DNA of 64,000 nucleotides. Source: Brachycybe producta (taxonomy: Eukaryota > Arthropoda > Diplopoda > Playtdesmida > Andrognathidae). The notes below the pieces were generated by a model. It was not told the DNA's origin and ran no database searches. It saw only the letters and a list, made by a program, of their open reading frames with translations. The DNA lies in the NCBI GenBank assembly GCA_036925085.1, contig JAUPFP010000045.1, positions 682,001-746,000 of the forward strand, in the 5' to 3' direction. Shown here in pieces: positions 10,828 to 25,800 of the stretch. Position numbers and translations under genes: made by a program. How positions within the stretch are numbered: the first letter of the stretch is position 1; each line of letters begins with the position of its first letter.

Positions 10828-13800
10828 TTTCTTTCTCCATTTTTTCCCCTATCTTTCTCTCTACAGTATATATGAGAATGAATTGGGAAATAAAGTGTCA
10901 CAGATGTCGGTCGCAATGGGAATTCATGAGTTTTTCTGATCGGTTTTAGACAAGACTTAATTCATTCCACATATACATTGCTAGAAGAGATGTATATATA
11001 CTGTATGTTACTTGTCAATCTATGGAATTAGTCAATCTGCAGACTGACTATCCAATCTGCAAAACAACCAACCTACTAAGGGAATCTGCAAAATTCAATA
11101 CATTTTTGGTGTTGAATTTTGCAGATTCACTAGCAGGTGGGTTGTTTTGAAGATTGCCTAGGCAATCTGCAGATTGACTAATTCCGCAGATTGACAGTCA
11201 TATATATATAAAACTCAAAATATGAGCACAAATAATGTCCATCCAACATCAGCAGACGCAGACGCAGCATCCAGATTCCAACAGAAGGGGTTCTCCTACT
11301 CCTCCTCCTCCCGAATTGGTTCGATCGATAACGGTGGAGGAGAGACGAGAAAAAAGGGTGTGTTTTAGCTTGGATGCTGTAATTCATCTCAAAACGAGAC
11401 AAGGAGTTGGAGGTGGAGGCTAGCTATTTTGATGATTTACAATAACTCCATCCTCAATTAATATAGTTTACGAAAAGCTAATTTTAAAACTCATTTCATT
11501 AGTCTGTTTTTCAGAAGAGCAAAATTAATAAAAACTAGAAAGTGTTTTCGAAACTAGAAAGGTAGTAGTAGCTCAATTTCAAAATAAACCTTTTTTTTAA
11601 ACAAAAATTTAAATAATATTCGTCTGCTTAAAATTGGGTTATTTTTCAAATTGTTACAAAAACCTTATTTTAAAAGATGTCTAGCCGAAAATATAATTTA
11701 AGTAATTATTGATCTGTTCTTCTAGTTTCTAAAACACTTTTTTTTTTCTAATTTCTCTTCATTTTACAACCTGCAAAACGAAATAACTCGAGTTCGAGAG
11801 GCGTTTACAACTTAAAATCACCTTAAAGTTGGCTCCTTTTGAAACTAACATAGAAAGCTTATTTTAAACGATTGAAATACTCCTGATTGAACTACCCTTC
11901 TAGTTTCTAAAATGGTTTATGAACAGCTGATATTCAAACTCATGATTATTCTGTCTTTCAAAAGAACAAAATTAATAAAAAAAAAATAGAAAATGTTTTA
12001 AAAACTAGAAGAGTAGCAGCTCCTCATGTTGATATCGTTCAAAATAAACTTTTTATACACAAAAAATAAATATATATATATATTAGTCTGTTCAAACTTC
12101 AAAAAGTTTGGTCCTTTTCATGATAATTTCTTTAAAAATATCGAGTCGCTCTTCTAGTTTTCAAACTAAAAGAAAATTCTACTGGTGGAAGGAAATGTGA
12201 TTTTTCGTTCCATACATTGAAGTGAACTGATGAGGGCCAAACGTGCCGTGGGACGAAATTATAATGCTCCACGAGCAAACATACTCGAACCACATTACCT
12301 CGCAGTTTTACTAGCCTCTACCTCCGAACCTTGTCGTCGTTTGAGACGGAATACAGAACTTTTTTTTGTTACTAATTATAGGAAAAGGAGGAAGGTCTCC
12401 AGATTGAAATGGAGTAGTTGGGGGCAGTTGTGTCAAATAATGGTACATAAAAGTGCCAGGTTGCAACCATCATACTGATGATGATGAAGATGAAGATGAA
12501 ATTCATCATCAACAAGAATATCATAATACTCAGTAACACCAACATCCAGTTTCTTGCAGCTGAAAATGTGACAATGTGACAAGCATTAATTAGGAAAAAA
12601 GGGGTGAAGGTGGCTGGATGTGTTTGGTTCTCTAAATAACACATCTCATCAAATAATAATAATTCTTTGTTTTCTCCATTGGAATGAAGTGTGTTTTGTG
12701 TGTGGTCCATAGAGATCTGATATACAGTAAATAGGAGGAGGAGGAGGAGGTGGGACACAACGAGTTATTCTACTCTTAACTTACTGACATGTCTTCTTTC
12801 CATTACTCCATCACTTCCAACTGTTTTTATGGTCGAATATTAGTGTGTAACAATGTTAACATTCTAAAGGCCCCTCTAAATGATGAGAAATGATGTTGGT
12901 TGGGAATAAAAAAAAAGTACATTCATCTATTAGGCCTATCGAAAATACTGCAATTTGTACCATTCTAGAAAGGAAAGTTGTCTCCACTTACTGTAATTAG
13001 ATGGGGTAAAATGGCCACACACGTTGATCTAACGCCAAATTGAAGAAGCTTCATTGTTGTGTTTGGCACCTGTTCTGTCTGGCGCTTGTTCCAATAATTG
13101 GAACAAGCGCCAGACAAAATAGGTGCCAAACAGAACAATGCGTCATCAAATACCCGAACTTTCAGAATTTTTTTTAAAGTAAAGCCTGGAACACACACAC
13201 GCGGAATTCCGCTCAGAAAATCACAACAGAATATTTAAATGAGAAAATTTTCCATAAAAAGTGAACGGAAAATTCATTAAAAATGAGTTGAACAAAGCTC
13301 AACTTTTTCCGTTCTCAAAATATTCCGTTAAAATTCCCACCAATTAGAAAGAAGCATGTGACATCACATCAATTTTGGCAATAAATATGTTTCTTTTCTT
13401 GCTCAATAGAGAGCGCGCACAACTTTTCTCATTACTTTTCTGTTTCTGTGTGTGTGAACAACAGAGATACAGAAACAGAACACGGCTTTTTTTTTTCTTT
13501 TTGCTATTTTCTTTTTCCTTGGCGGAATTCCGCGTGTGTGTTCCAGGCTTAATGGTTAATTATTTTGTTATTCCTACATATGGTTTAATTTTCATCCAAA
13601 TTGGTGAGATAGAAAACCTGAATTTTTAGTGGTTTTTACGTTGGGTTTTTGCAGATATTGATTCAGCTCTGAAAACTGTTTACAAAACTGCAATAAAAAA
13701 TAGGTTTGGACAAAATATGGACTTATTGAGTTTTGAAAGAAAAAAGCTCCTCATATTTTGCTCTTACTTTATATCGCAGTACTTTGTAATATTTTCGTTT

Positions 13801-16800
13801 ACTATTCTAGTTTCCAATAAACTTTTGAATATTTTTCTTCTTCATTAAAGTTGCTTCTAAAGAACTTTGCTTTCATTAAGCAAATTTTTATTTAAACTTT
13901 ATGCAAATTTAATTGTACGTCACCTTTAAAAAAATCCTAAATTCTCTATTGAATAAAGTTCAGGGAGAAAAAGACAAAAGAACAACAGATCTAATTAGAT
14001 TTATCATTATTAAATTTATAAATAATCGATTATGAATTTCCTTATTGTTTTCTGCGAGAGAGAGAGAGAGAGAGAGAGTATTGAAAATGATGATGATGAT
14101 GATGATTAAGAGACTTTACGAAATGACTGACTTGATGCCGTTGTCAATATGTGTGACCCAGCTGTGATCTCCTAGAACTAATTGAACCCTTGGACTACGA
14201 AATCGATCGTTGGTGATTGTCTCTTTTAGGGCAACCCTCTTGGCCCCTAGGGCATCAGCTACTCTGCACCACACAATCTTCTTCTTTCCTTCTTCATCTT
14301 TCATCATCTCTTCTTCTTTTTCTTCTGTTTCTATATTTTCATCATCATTTCTGCCTGAAATTCAAACAAAATTACATTTGAGCCACAAATCAAAATGTTT
14401 CATTTCCTCTTTGTATATATCTCACCAGAAAAGTTGAAAATTAGCCATTTTGCAAATTTTTCAAGGGAACTTGACAATAAAATCTGCACATTTACTAGCG
14501 TTTTAGACAATTTTCAAAATGCCTATATCAACGGTTTGTTGCTTTAGACATTTTCCACGTTGCCTAAATGCCATAGTAACACATGTGTGAAAACAAGCAG
14601 AAAATAGAAATAGAGTTTAAAAAAAAATCAGGATAAAATTTCAGCTACATTTCTGCTTTCGTTCGCGTTTGAAGAACGTTTTCCCATTGGTTGATAACAT
14701 GTAATTCCTTGTGGCAAAACAATGTTTTTTTTTCTGCCTAGTTTCTGCCAAATAAATAGACCAGAATTATTCAAATTAGATACATTTTTTTCAGTCAGTT
14801 TTTTTTTCGGCAAGTGAAACTTAGGCCTAAAGCCGAAATGTAATTAGTAAATTTGGAATTGGAACGTTTGACTTGAATCCTCTAAACTGTGTTTCAATAT
14901 AAAAAAAATACTTTCTGTTTGTATTAAAAATAAATAAATTCCTTTTTTCGGTCGCATTTTCTTTTTCTGCATGTGGGATCTCAGCCCTTATTATTACAGT
15001 ACAGTAGTTGGGGTTTTTTTTAAAATTGACTAGTGAGTTTGTAAAATTAGTGATTTTCTACTTTGACAGTAGCATATATCAGGAACATATGTATCATTAG
15101 AATTAGATAAAATACAAAAGAAAATGAGGATTGCAATTAACTGATACGAATTTTTTTTTTATTGTTTCCCTTTCTCTCTGCTTTTATTTCTTATAGAAAA
15201 CATAAGACTTGGATATCAAATTAGACAGAATAATTATTTAGTTCTCTTTTTCTATTTATTTATATATATTTTTGTTTATATCCTTCAGTGAGTGAGTGAG
15301 TGAGTGAGTGAGTCTTTCTTTATTGTACGAGATTGTCAAAGACTCATTTTCGAGACAAGAAACCACTTAATGTATCGATCAAACGTTGGATCGATGAAAT
15401 TTAACCTATATTTCATTGATCCCGGTACATTTTTTGGTCTCTTCTTTTAAAAAAACAACAACAAGAGAAAAACAACAATTTTGCATCCTCTCTATGTAAT
15501 ATATTGTGTGTACCAGTGAAAACCGTTTATTTTAATTAATATTTTTTAAAATAAGCTTTTTATGTGAGTTTGAAAATGACTAAGCATTAATTTCTGACAA
15601 TATAAAAAGCTTATTTTGAAAAATATCAACATGAAAAAAAGAATCCTTTACTGTTTGAGCTACTATTCCAGTTTCTAGTTTCTTTTACTAATTTTGCTCT
15701 TCTGAAACACAGAATAATTAATCAAGAGTGAGAAAATCAGTTATTCATAAACCATATTTTTAAAAGGCTTCCATAGAAAAATACTTGTGTAAATGCAAGG
15801 TAGATGGCGCTAACTAATTCTTGTTTTAAGGTGACTTTATAGATTTTTATTTTGCGTTTTTCCCCCAACACCTCCCCCGGACTACATATAGACTTTTTTG
15901 TAGAATTTGGACGCAAAAACGACAGGCAGTTAAACATCGGTCAGAACTTCAGTTGGCTCCGCCCTTGTTATGACGACCGGCAACTTCTAATTGGCTGGTT
16001 ATGTAGTCTGACGTCACATGCTCCGCCCTTTTTAACGTCGAACCACACAACAAACCAATTAGAAGTTGCCGGTCGTCATAACAAGGGCGGCGCCAACTGA
16101 AGTTCTGATCGATTTCTAACTGCCTGTCAAAAACGTCAAGCGAACTTTTTTTTAGAAACACAACATTACGAAAAAAATCACATTGTTTTCAAAACTAGAA
16201 TGGTAAAAAAAAATATGTTAAGAACTATCTACAGAAAGAGAATTTCCATTATTTGAGAAGAAAGAAAAAAAGACATTCAAACAAATACATACAAACTTAA
16301 AAACCTTTACAGACTGTTGTTGCAATAGACATTGCAAACTTGAAAAAGCCTTGCAGACTATTGCACATGTCTTGCAAACACTTGGAAACCATTACAGTAC
16401 TTTTGCATGTTCCCTTGCAAACCGTTACACAAGATTGTTGCGTTTTAGCTTGCAAACAATAACAAATCTATACAAAGTGTCTGTAGATCGAAAGTGTGGT
16501 GGCAAAATTGCCCTATAAAGAGCAACAAAGTTTTTTTTTAAAAAAAATTAAAGCAACTGCAATGTCAACATTAAAAAAACACCCATTCAAACAAACAGAA
16601 TCAATTTAATATAACACAAAATAGATAATTATAAATTAAAAAGAAAACCAAATCATCAATAAAAATTATAACTAATTATTTCAAACTGACATAAGAATGT
16701 TATTTTTTGAAGAACAAACAAGAAAATTAAACAAGAAACAAGTTGTTTTGTAATACTCTCGCTTTTTATATAAAAAAGGTCTAAAAAGTAAACCAGAATG

Positions 16801-19800
16801 TAATTGGGTCTTGTCTTGTTGGTGTAGTGGTTAGGGTCTCAGCCCAATTCCCACTGCAGTGTGGATTATTTTCAAATATTTCAGAAGGTGGCGCTAAATA
16901 AACAAACAAACATATTATGAAAAGCGAGTAAAAAAAAAACAATGAATGTTGGTTGTCCAATGGAAAAGATGTGAAAATTATTGATGAACTGTGGAGATTT
17001 CCAATGTTCCAGACTTAACTGAAGTAGGCACTCTATTAAGGCAATCGACTGTCACATTGAATCCATTAAGATCAAGGCACTTAAATTCGAAACATTGGAA
17101 TGGTGGTGGTGGTTGTTGTTGTTTAGCACACTCGACTCGAAACGAATCGGTGGCGTTCTCGTAAACTAGTTCGACATCACAACGTCCAACGATGGTAACA
17201 TTACTAAGATCTTGACAGGGAAAGTCTGCATAACTCGCACCAATTGCAATAAGTGCAAAAAGAAACCCCAAAGTAATTGCAAAATTCATCATAGTTTATA
17301 AATGTTAATTTAAATTCTTCTTAATTAGGCACTCGTAAGGTCTACCAACGTATAAAACAAAAATTCAAGACAAGAAGAGGAGAGACACTGTGAAAGTGGT
17401 GATCAATTGAAAATGATATAATGACCATAACCCACATTTACAGTCATTTATATATAGGTAGACAAATCTGACATTGCATTTTCCTAGGTTTTTCCTCGCC
17501 AAATAAAACAACAAAAAACCATTTTCCGATTTCGTTTCATACCTAAACCAATAAGATAATAAGAAAAATGTCAAATGACAATATGATTGGAGGAACACTA
17601 TAGGTGTTGTATTTATCGATAACAATGGTTATTAAGAGTTATTGACTTTTTTTTCCCCCTATTGATACCTTAATTATATATTACAATTTCCTCCTACATT
17701 CCCATCTGATTGTCACCTTTTTTTCTCAAAATCTTTTGATAAATAAAAATTTTGAAGGCGGGGTTTAGAATAATAATTTCATGCCCACACATAAAAAACT
17801 TAATTAAATTGTTATGGTTACAAAAAAAAAAATATCCACTTGATTTGTTGAAAAGTTTGTCAAACTAATTGGGTTTGATTTGGTTACATTTATTTTTGAA
17901 CAGCCAACAAAAATATTAATGAAATTTAGTTGAAAAGATACCAAAAAAAAATATGACACCACAAAAAGTTACACAATAATTAAGAGGAGGATCATAAGTT
18001 CAAGATACTTGAATTCGGAAGACTTGTTTTTTGTTGTTGTTGTTAGGTACAGTTGAGTATTGTTTAGGGATGGGCCATTCGAATCCTCGAATCCTGCGAA
18101 TCTTGAAAAATGTTCGATATTTGAAAACTCGAATCTTCGCGCTTTTTTTTTTCGTCTTTTGAATCTTTCGAATCCTAACCTTAAAAAAACCTGTTAAAAA
18201 CTTTGGTAAAATTAGTTATAACTCCATTGACGTCCAATAGAAGCGTTCACTGACAAAAAAAACCGGTGATTGTTGCAATTTCGGTGGTCGGACTCGGATC
18301 ACCAATATCATCACCTTGTGGCGACCCTGAGTGAAACCACACTTGTTTATTATTAATAATTTAATATTTAATATTATTTCATTTATTTGTATCTTCTTAA
18401 TGAATAATATAGAATTCTCATATGAAGGATTCGAGAACCTTTTAGGATTCGGATTCGAGAAAATTTAGGATTCATTCCACCTATATTATTTTTCATTAAA
18501 AACTTGACCATCCCTCTTCCAACACACAAACACAATTGTTAGACAAATTAAGTATATTTTCAAATCAATGAACAATATTAACATGTATTTTTATATTGTG
18601 TCTTGTTTGTAAAAAAAAACAACAAAATTGCAATCATAATAGCAGACCTATGACGTATATTAATGTAAAGGATATACTGTACGTCATTTACATTTATCAC
18701 ACTCCATATATTAAGATATTAACAATAACCTTTTAATGAAAGACACAAAAAAAAAAGAATCTTAATTAAAAGTTTTTTTCGGAGTTATTTTTTGTTGTTT
18801 CCATTTTCAAAGCAAGGCATCATCATCACCATCCTAATAATAACTGATAAAGTTGTGATACAATTATTAGAATTTGTTATCAAAGGTGTTATGTACAGCT
18901 AATATAGAGGTGGAGGTGCAAAAAATGATAACATGGTTGATGCCTGCTATACATTAATAGGTATGATGGATAGAGAGAGAGAGAGATAGATAGAGAGAGA
19001 GAGAGAGAGCGGGTGTGGTTGGGTACTAAACTTAATTATCATTTGTATCTTGTCTATCTTAAATGAAGTCCACTTTCGCATCAAGTCTCACTCCATCAAC
19101 TGGAATAAATGGACCAACGAATAAGTTTCAACAACGATTGGGACACCATGCAACCTATGCAACAAATTACCAACTTTTATCATCAGTAAGGCGAAAAGTT
19201 TGCAGAAAAAATGCACAAAATGCAGCCAGCATAATCACCCTTTTATCCTGATACACTTTGCATAAAATATGAGTGACAGATTTTTGAATTTGGATAATTA
19301 ATTCTGCATGCAGCATAGAGGACCTATGACAGAGGGGCTATTTATACCCCAAAAGCAGCACAGAAATGCATTCTCAAAATAAACTTGTATCATCAATTAT
19401 AATAATTTTCCATGTAAATATAAGATTAAGTTGAATGGTATCACTGGTACTATACATATGTCGCGCTCAATAGCAACCTTATAAATTCCATAAATCAAAA
19501 TGTTCCTTGTGCACATTCCCTGTGGCGTCTACTGACCTCTCCACAAGAGGAAGTGTGTTTGGCCTGCTTGGATGCAGGTGTACCAGCATAGATGCACATG
19601 CACCCAAGTGTATAAAGAGCCGGACATCGGTGGCCTGCCTCGTGGGCCGTCTTTCTATCAAACAATGTCCACGTTGATGGGTCCCGTGGACATCGCAACT
19701 TAATCTATTATATGTCTTTGTCCTTCTCAAGTGTGATTGCTGAGATCGTCGATAAAGTGTTGTTCTAATCAATCACGCGTCGTTTCGTCTCTTAAGTTAT

Positions 19801-22800
19801 TTTCTCTCCGAGGATTCCAATAGGTTTGCTATAAGGAGAAACGAACCTCGCCACTATTCAACAAAAAGCAACACGCGTAGTGGGGTAAAGTGACACAATT
19901 TCTACTCGCTACTCACACGTGCGGAATCCGCATGAGTCAGTAGAGAGCTTCCTGTTACAAATTCGACTAATTAGTCATTTTAGTTGACTAAAAAATTTAG
20001 TTGCACACAGCCTCTACCCATTCCCTGATCTATAAGATTAATTTTCAAATCTTATACGGGGAAAACATTTAAAATAAAATACATACAAAATGTTTGGGGG
20101 GAAAAACATTTTGGAATTAACAATGACAATTTTAATACAGTACACTGTATAATGTAAATATAAATTTCCAAAAAGATAGTTTTTTTCTTCAATTGATTCA
20201 GAAAATATTTGTAAAAACACAACAAAACACAGAAAATAACCTAAAAGATAATGTAACATAGAAAATGGAAGTAAAGGTTGACTGATAAGAGGATATTTGT
20301 ATTTTTTTTTTCTTCTTCTAATTAAATAGAACATGATGTTGGTATGTGTAGGATGATAGACACACAAAAAAAAACCTTCATTGAGATACAAAAACAGGTG
20401 AGAAGAGTCACTTGAAACACCAATTCCAAGTCTTGTATGTGGAGGTGGTGAGTTTCCTGCTTGACAAAAAAGCCCCTAATATTTTCCTAGACACTGATAA
20501 CTTTTAATACTTTTGCTTTCAGAACTTCCCAAAGTATTCTTCTTCTTGTTATTTTGCTTATCTATTTTCTGCGAACCGAAACTTTGAGCTCCAAAGCAAA
20601 AAACTAGTGCCCCCTTAATAGAAGCTTTTTTTTTTCAAAACTCATTAAGTCCAGTTACTCCAATTGTTCAGGAAACACACACAAAAAAAAACGAATCCTT
20701 TTAACATGTAAAGGAAATAGAAACCCTGAGTTTCGAGTGGCTTCTTTTTACTTTAGGTTATTTTTTCTACTTTTGAAAAAAAAAAAAATTACAGAAATCG
20801 ATTCAGCTCTGAAAACTGTTTGCAAAACTGCAATTAAATAGGTTTGGCCTAAATATGGACTTACTGAGTTTTGAAGAAAAAAAAACAGCTCCTCATATAA
20901 TCATTGTAGTTATTTTGCGCTCAGATTTCTGCACTCTGAGCTTTGCGTTTGATCCAGGTGCCTCGTTCTGTTCAATTTCGTGTTAACAAGTTCTCTAAGA
21001 CAGGCAATTAGAAATCGGGACGAACAGAAGTTGGCTCCGTCCTTTTTATGACGAACGCAACTTCTAATTGGTTGGTTATGTAGTTTGACGTCACATGCCC
21101 CACCCTTTTCAACGTCGAACCACACAACAAACCAATTAGAAGTTGCCGGTTGTCATAAAAAGGGCGGAGCCAACTTCTGTTCGTCCCGATTTCTAATTGC
21201 CTGTGTCTCTCTAAGCTGTGTTTTTTTTGTGTGTGTTTGTGTGAGTTTTATTTGTGCAACTAAATTTGTCTGAAATTTGTTATCTCAAAGTAATGTTGTT
21301 TTATTTGAAAGTTCTATTTTTTTTTTGTGTGTGAACAAATTTAATAAACATTGGACAGACAACAACAATAATAACAACAACAACAATAATAACAAAGAGA
21401 AATCAAAACTGAGAAAGTATTTATTATTAGAAAACCGCAAACAGAATTCTCTTTATTTCTGCTCTTGTGATTTTTTTCTTTTTCTTCTTCTTCTTGTGTT
21501 TATTTTGTTGTCTTTCTGTCTCTGTTGTCTATTCTATTGTAATGTTGTACAAATAAAAAGTCCTCCCTCACTCACTCTTCTAGTATTTTGTTTTAAAGGG
21601 GGAATTACAGTCTTTTTGAGTGTGTTGTCATGGTAACGACTAAATAAATGCAGCTTCCAATTTTACCATCATCTTCTATAACGGATGACGTTTTATTTAC
21701 TCCAGTATTTCTTTTTTTACTATGAGTTAGAAAGGGCCTTGTTTCAAACATTTGAAACAAAATCTTATTTTAAGTAAGATTATTCCATCTTTTAGGTGGA
21801 AACTAGAAAATATTTAAAAAAACTAGAAGGGTAGCTTAATCACTTAAGGGTATTTTCATGTTGATATCTTTCAAAATAAACTTTTTATGTCAGTTTGAAA
21901 ATAAACCAACTTTTAATAAAGTGTAAACGCCTCTTGAAACTCTTGAATATTCTGTCTTTCAGGCGCAGAAAAATGAATAGATACTAGAAAGCGTTTTAGA
22001 AACTAGAAGGGTAGCTAAATTATTTAGGGTATTTTCATGTTGATAATCTTTTAAAATAAGCTTTTTTTTGTCAGTTTGAAAATAACCCAACTGTAAAGGT
22101 GCTTTTAATGCGTAAACACCCATTGAACTCTTGATTATTCTGTCTTTCTGAAGCAAGATTAAGATAAACTAGAAAATGTTTTAGAAACTAGAAGGGCAGA
22201 TGAATCACTTAAGGCTATTTTCATGTCGATATTTTTTTTAAATTATAAAGCTTTTTATGTCAGTTTGGAAATGACTCAACTTTAAGCAGAATTTTATTTT
22301 TAATTTCTGGCTATAAAAAGTTCATTTTAATATATTTAAAAATATTATTAAATGATTCTCAGATCTACCCGTTTTAATTTCTACAACACATTTCAATTTT
22401 CTCCAGAAAAAAATACAGTGAGAAAAATCATCTGTTCATAAATAAATATAAATTTATGCATCTTGAGTCCAAAATTTTATTTCAGTTGCTGTTAGAACTT
22501 GCGACAAAAAGAGAAATCTACTCTCGTATAAAAGAGGAATATTGAGTTAGAAAACATTTTCCGCACTGTTGTTAGGTGTAGCATAAACGTACACCTAACA
22601 AAAAAGTACTACACTTACCTTATTATTTTATACTTACCGCGAATAACGATCGACGATCAAAGAGTAGAGTAGATGTAAAAAATAAAATGTAACTAAAAGA
22701 AATTAATTTGATGACGGTCGTTGGAGCCTACAATCATATGATATTAAATTTCAATATCGTACGATTGCTTTAATGGTTCCAATGTCCATTTAGGGGGACA

Positions 22801-25800
22801 AAAAATTTATTTTTTTTCTCTGGTCTGTTTTTGAGGTGCAAAGTGCACATTTTCAATATCATGTCAATTGTCAATGACATGAAACCACAGCCATTAACTA
22901 ATGACGTATGATTTCAACAGAGTATTCAATGGGGTAAAAGTTCGCTAGCTAGCCATGCAGCTCTGGGCTAGAAAATAGCTCTGATTATCAACCACATGAT
23001 ATGTCCACATGATAATCATGTGAACAATCCAAAGGTTGGGTGACCACTACGCATTAGAATTACTTTTGCGAAAAACAAAAAATTGACGATTTAGTTGAAA
23101 CATAGTGTCTGGAGAAGAAGGGTCGAAGTGAGTGAAGAGTGAGTGAGTGAGTGAAGAGTGGAAGAGTGAGTGAAGAGTGGAAGAGTGAGTGAAGAGTGGA
23201 AGAGTGAGTGAAGGGGAATTGAGTGATTGTGTGTGTGTTGCAACAGAGTTCTACACGGAAGATGGACCCCGAAATATTGTGAGTTACAAAAAATTCATAA
23301 AAAATTCATACAACTTATACGATATACACTTATACATATATATACACTATGTATATGTTATAAAGTAAATTTATAACTTAGACACTAATGAGCAGAATGA
23401 ATTCTAATTAAATGTGTTTGGGTGAATTAGAACTTGATTGCATTGGGCTGAGTTGAATTCAGAGGGATTCAATTTAGCCTGGGACAATCAGGTTCCTCCG
23501 TAAACAATTAGACCCTTAGTCCAGACCTAGTTGTAATTATACCAAAGGAACAGACCAGAGCAAAGTGTAAAACAGCCCCTACCACCCCTTTTTTTCTTAT
23601 TGTACTCTTTTGTGAACAAATAAATTTAACCTCTTTAGCAAAACAACAAGTTCCCTTTTTTAATTGGAAGTACCAGAAGAGGGGGGTAATACGGCTGAAC
23701 CTCAGAGCTTCATTGCTCTTACACCTGAGGTCATCATAAGACATCTTTGTAAGCGCTTTTCTTCAAGCCAACTTTAGTTGGTGAAAAGCGCCCAACACTG
23801 TTACCGAAGCGAATAATGAGAAAAACGAATTCAGAATATTATTATTATTGCTTCAAGTTAACTTCCAAGTTGTGTGACAAACAATTTCATAAATAAGACA
23901 TCGATTTAATAACGAGGTGGTGATTTTTTTTTATAGCAGTTGAGTGCTATAAATGTTTATTGTGTTGAGAAAAATCAGGGAACAAAATGGGTGCAATCGG
24001 AAACGAAAGAAAAAGCTATTACGGTATATAAAACAGAAAAGTAGCATCCGGAAACAATATGTGGGTCTCTAAAGGATAGAGGTGGGAGCCGCCGCCATTG
24101 AATTTTGGCCCCACCATGCCACCGCCCAATTTGATGGAGCGAAGCCCCTCTGTGGAAAGCAAATCGATACAAAAATAACGATATAAGCATGATATATCAT
24201 ACGATATTTATATTTTTTTATTTTTACAACACTACTTTTTTTTATGCAAGTGCACCGCGTTGCGCCGAGTGCCACTGGTTTTTCTGCACGCCACTGTCGT
24301 GCCTATTTTTGAACGGTTTTCCCGTTGGTTAGCATTTCTTGTCTAGGAACCATGCTTATGGCGAAAAAATTGCGCCATCCAAATTCAATACAACCGGATG
24401 TACTTTAGTTTTTTTTCCAAATGCATTCTGCACATTCGCAGTAGATAGGTAACTTAACCTTATCCTAAATTACCTGATAATGTGAACTAGCCATTGGTAT
24501 ATGTGAAGTAAATTTCTTTAAAACATTTCTCAAATTAAGTGTAGAAGAGAATAAAAGTTAATAATAAAAAAATGGGTGTAATGAAAGTTATGTTTTGTGG
24601 TTTTTTTTTACACCAGATCTAATATTTGAGATACAATATATAATATAAATTATAGGGAATATTTTGAATTATGATAGGTTAGAGTAAATATCGTAATTTG
24701 GAGGAAAATTTCTGTATCTTGATTGTGATTAGTTAAAACTTGGGTTCTTAACCTTTTTACGATTACAGACTCCAGACCCCCCCCCCCCCCCCCCAAATGT
24801 CCTCCATATTCCTCCTTTGCCAGAATATCGCAATCATCTTCATAATAACCAGTGCTATTAGGTACCTGTATGTATGACTTCAAAAGTTGTCAATAGTTTG
24901 GTTTTACTTCACAATTTACATATTGGATAGTTAGGAACAGAACTGCTAAAAGAAAATCACACACTTTGGTTGTTAATAACTGCCATGTTTATTTTTTAAC
25001 ATTTAATTTAATAATTTTATAATTAAGAGTCAGTGTTACAATAAAGATTATATATAAACAGCATTTCATATTTTATGTTTAAATGAGGCCATTATCTGAA
25101 GTTTTCAAAATGTCACCCATTATTAGCATTGCCTACATTGGTAAGAAACTGATCTGCAAACGTCGATTAACAGATCTATTGTAATTGTGCGACAATTCTT
25201 TTCGATTTCTACCAGTTTATATAGTTATGGCAAAAGGAATCAATAAGAATTGTCTGCACATTTACAAAAGATATGTTAATTGATGGTTGCAGATAAGTTT
25301 CTTATCAATGTTTAGCAATGCTTTCATAAGAATGGGTGACATTATGAAGAATTTAGGTAATAACCTCATTTAAAAAACAGAAAACATTGCAATGCTGTTT
25401 ATATCTAATCTTTATTGTAATATTGACTTTTTAATTATAAAATTATTAAATTAAATTTAAGAAAATAAACATGGCAGTTATTAACAACCAAAGTGTGTAT
25501 ACATTTTTGGGACATTTTTTATTTATTTATAGAGGTTATAATTATTCAGAGATCGAGTCCCGTACCTCCCTTATTTGGTTCCCAATACTCCCGGGAACTC
25601 TTCAGTTAAAGAGTATATTGCTAACTAGGACAGGTTAAGTTAGACACGACCCTCCCCCTCCCTAGTTAATCTAGTTTCCTTCAATTTGGCTTTTGACTGT
25701 AACCTAAAAAAAAAGTAAAAATTATACAAAGAAAAAACATTTTTCTTTCTTGTTTGTTGTCGTTTTCGCTTCGTCGCCTCAACTGGGATACTTTGTAAAG

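Larger units (their letters stand above)
22450..24950. other. TYW2 intron, nothing coding recognised
   Basis: Holds the 22570 and 23753 hairpins, the 23119 minisatellite, the 24777 poly(C) and otherwise unremarkable AT-rich sequence. A short GC-richer stretch at 24080-24140 has no recognisable frame. Confidence 0.5.

Noticed and set aside
12230..12758. Frames on both strands near a TYW2 intron position
   Set aside because: Not needed for TYW2, which is complete without them; AT-rich, with CTCCTC and GAT repeats and no homology.
16818..16890. tRNA-like A box (GTTGGTGTAGTGGTTAGGG)
   Set aside because: No B box (GGTTCGAATCC) at the right spacing and no cloverleaf; at most a worn tRNA-derived SINE head.
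19063..19251. 62-codon frame with coding-like composition and an internal CATCA|GTAAGG donor
   Set aside because: No homology recognised, an in-frame stop directly before the ATG and no acceptor; could be a chance frame. Worth only a search.
23119..23212. Tandem units as a CRISPR array
   Set aside because: Direct 19-bp repeats without unique spacers; a minisatellite.
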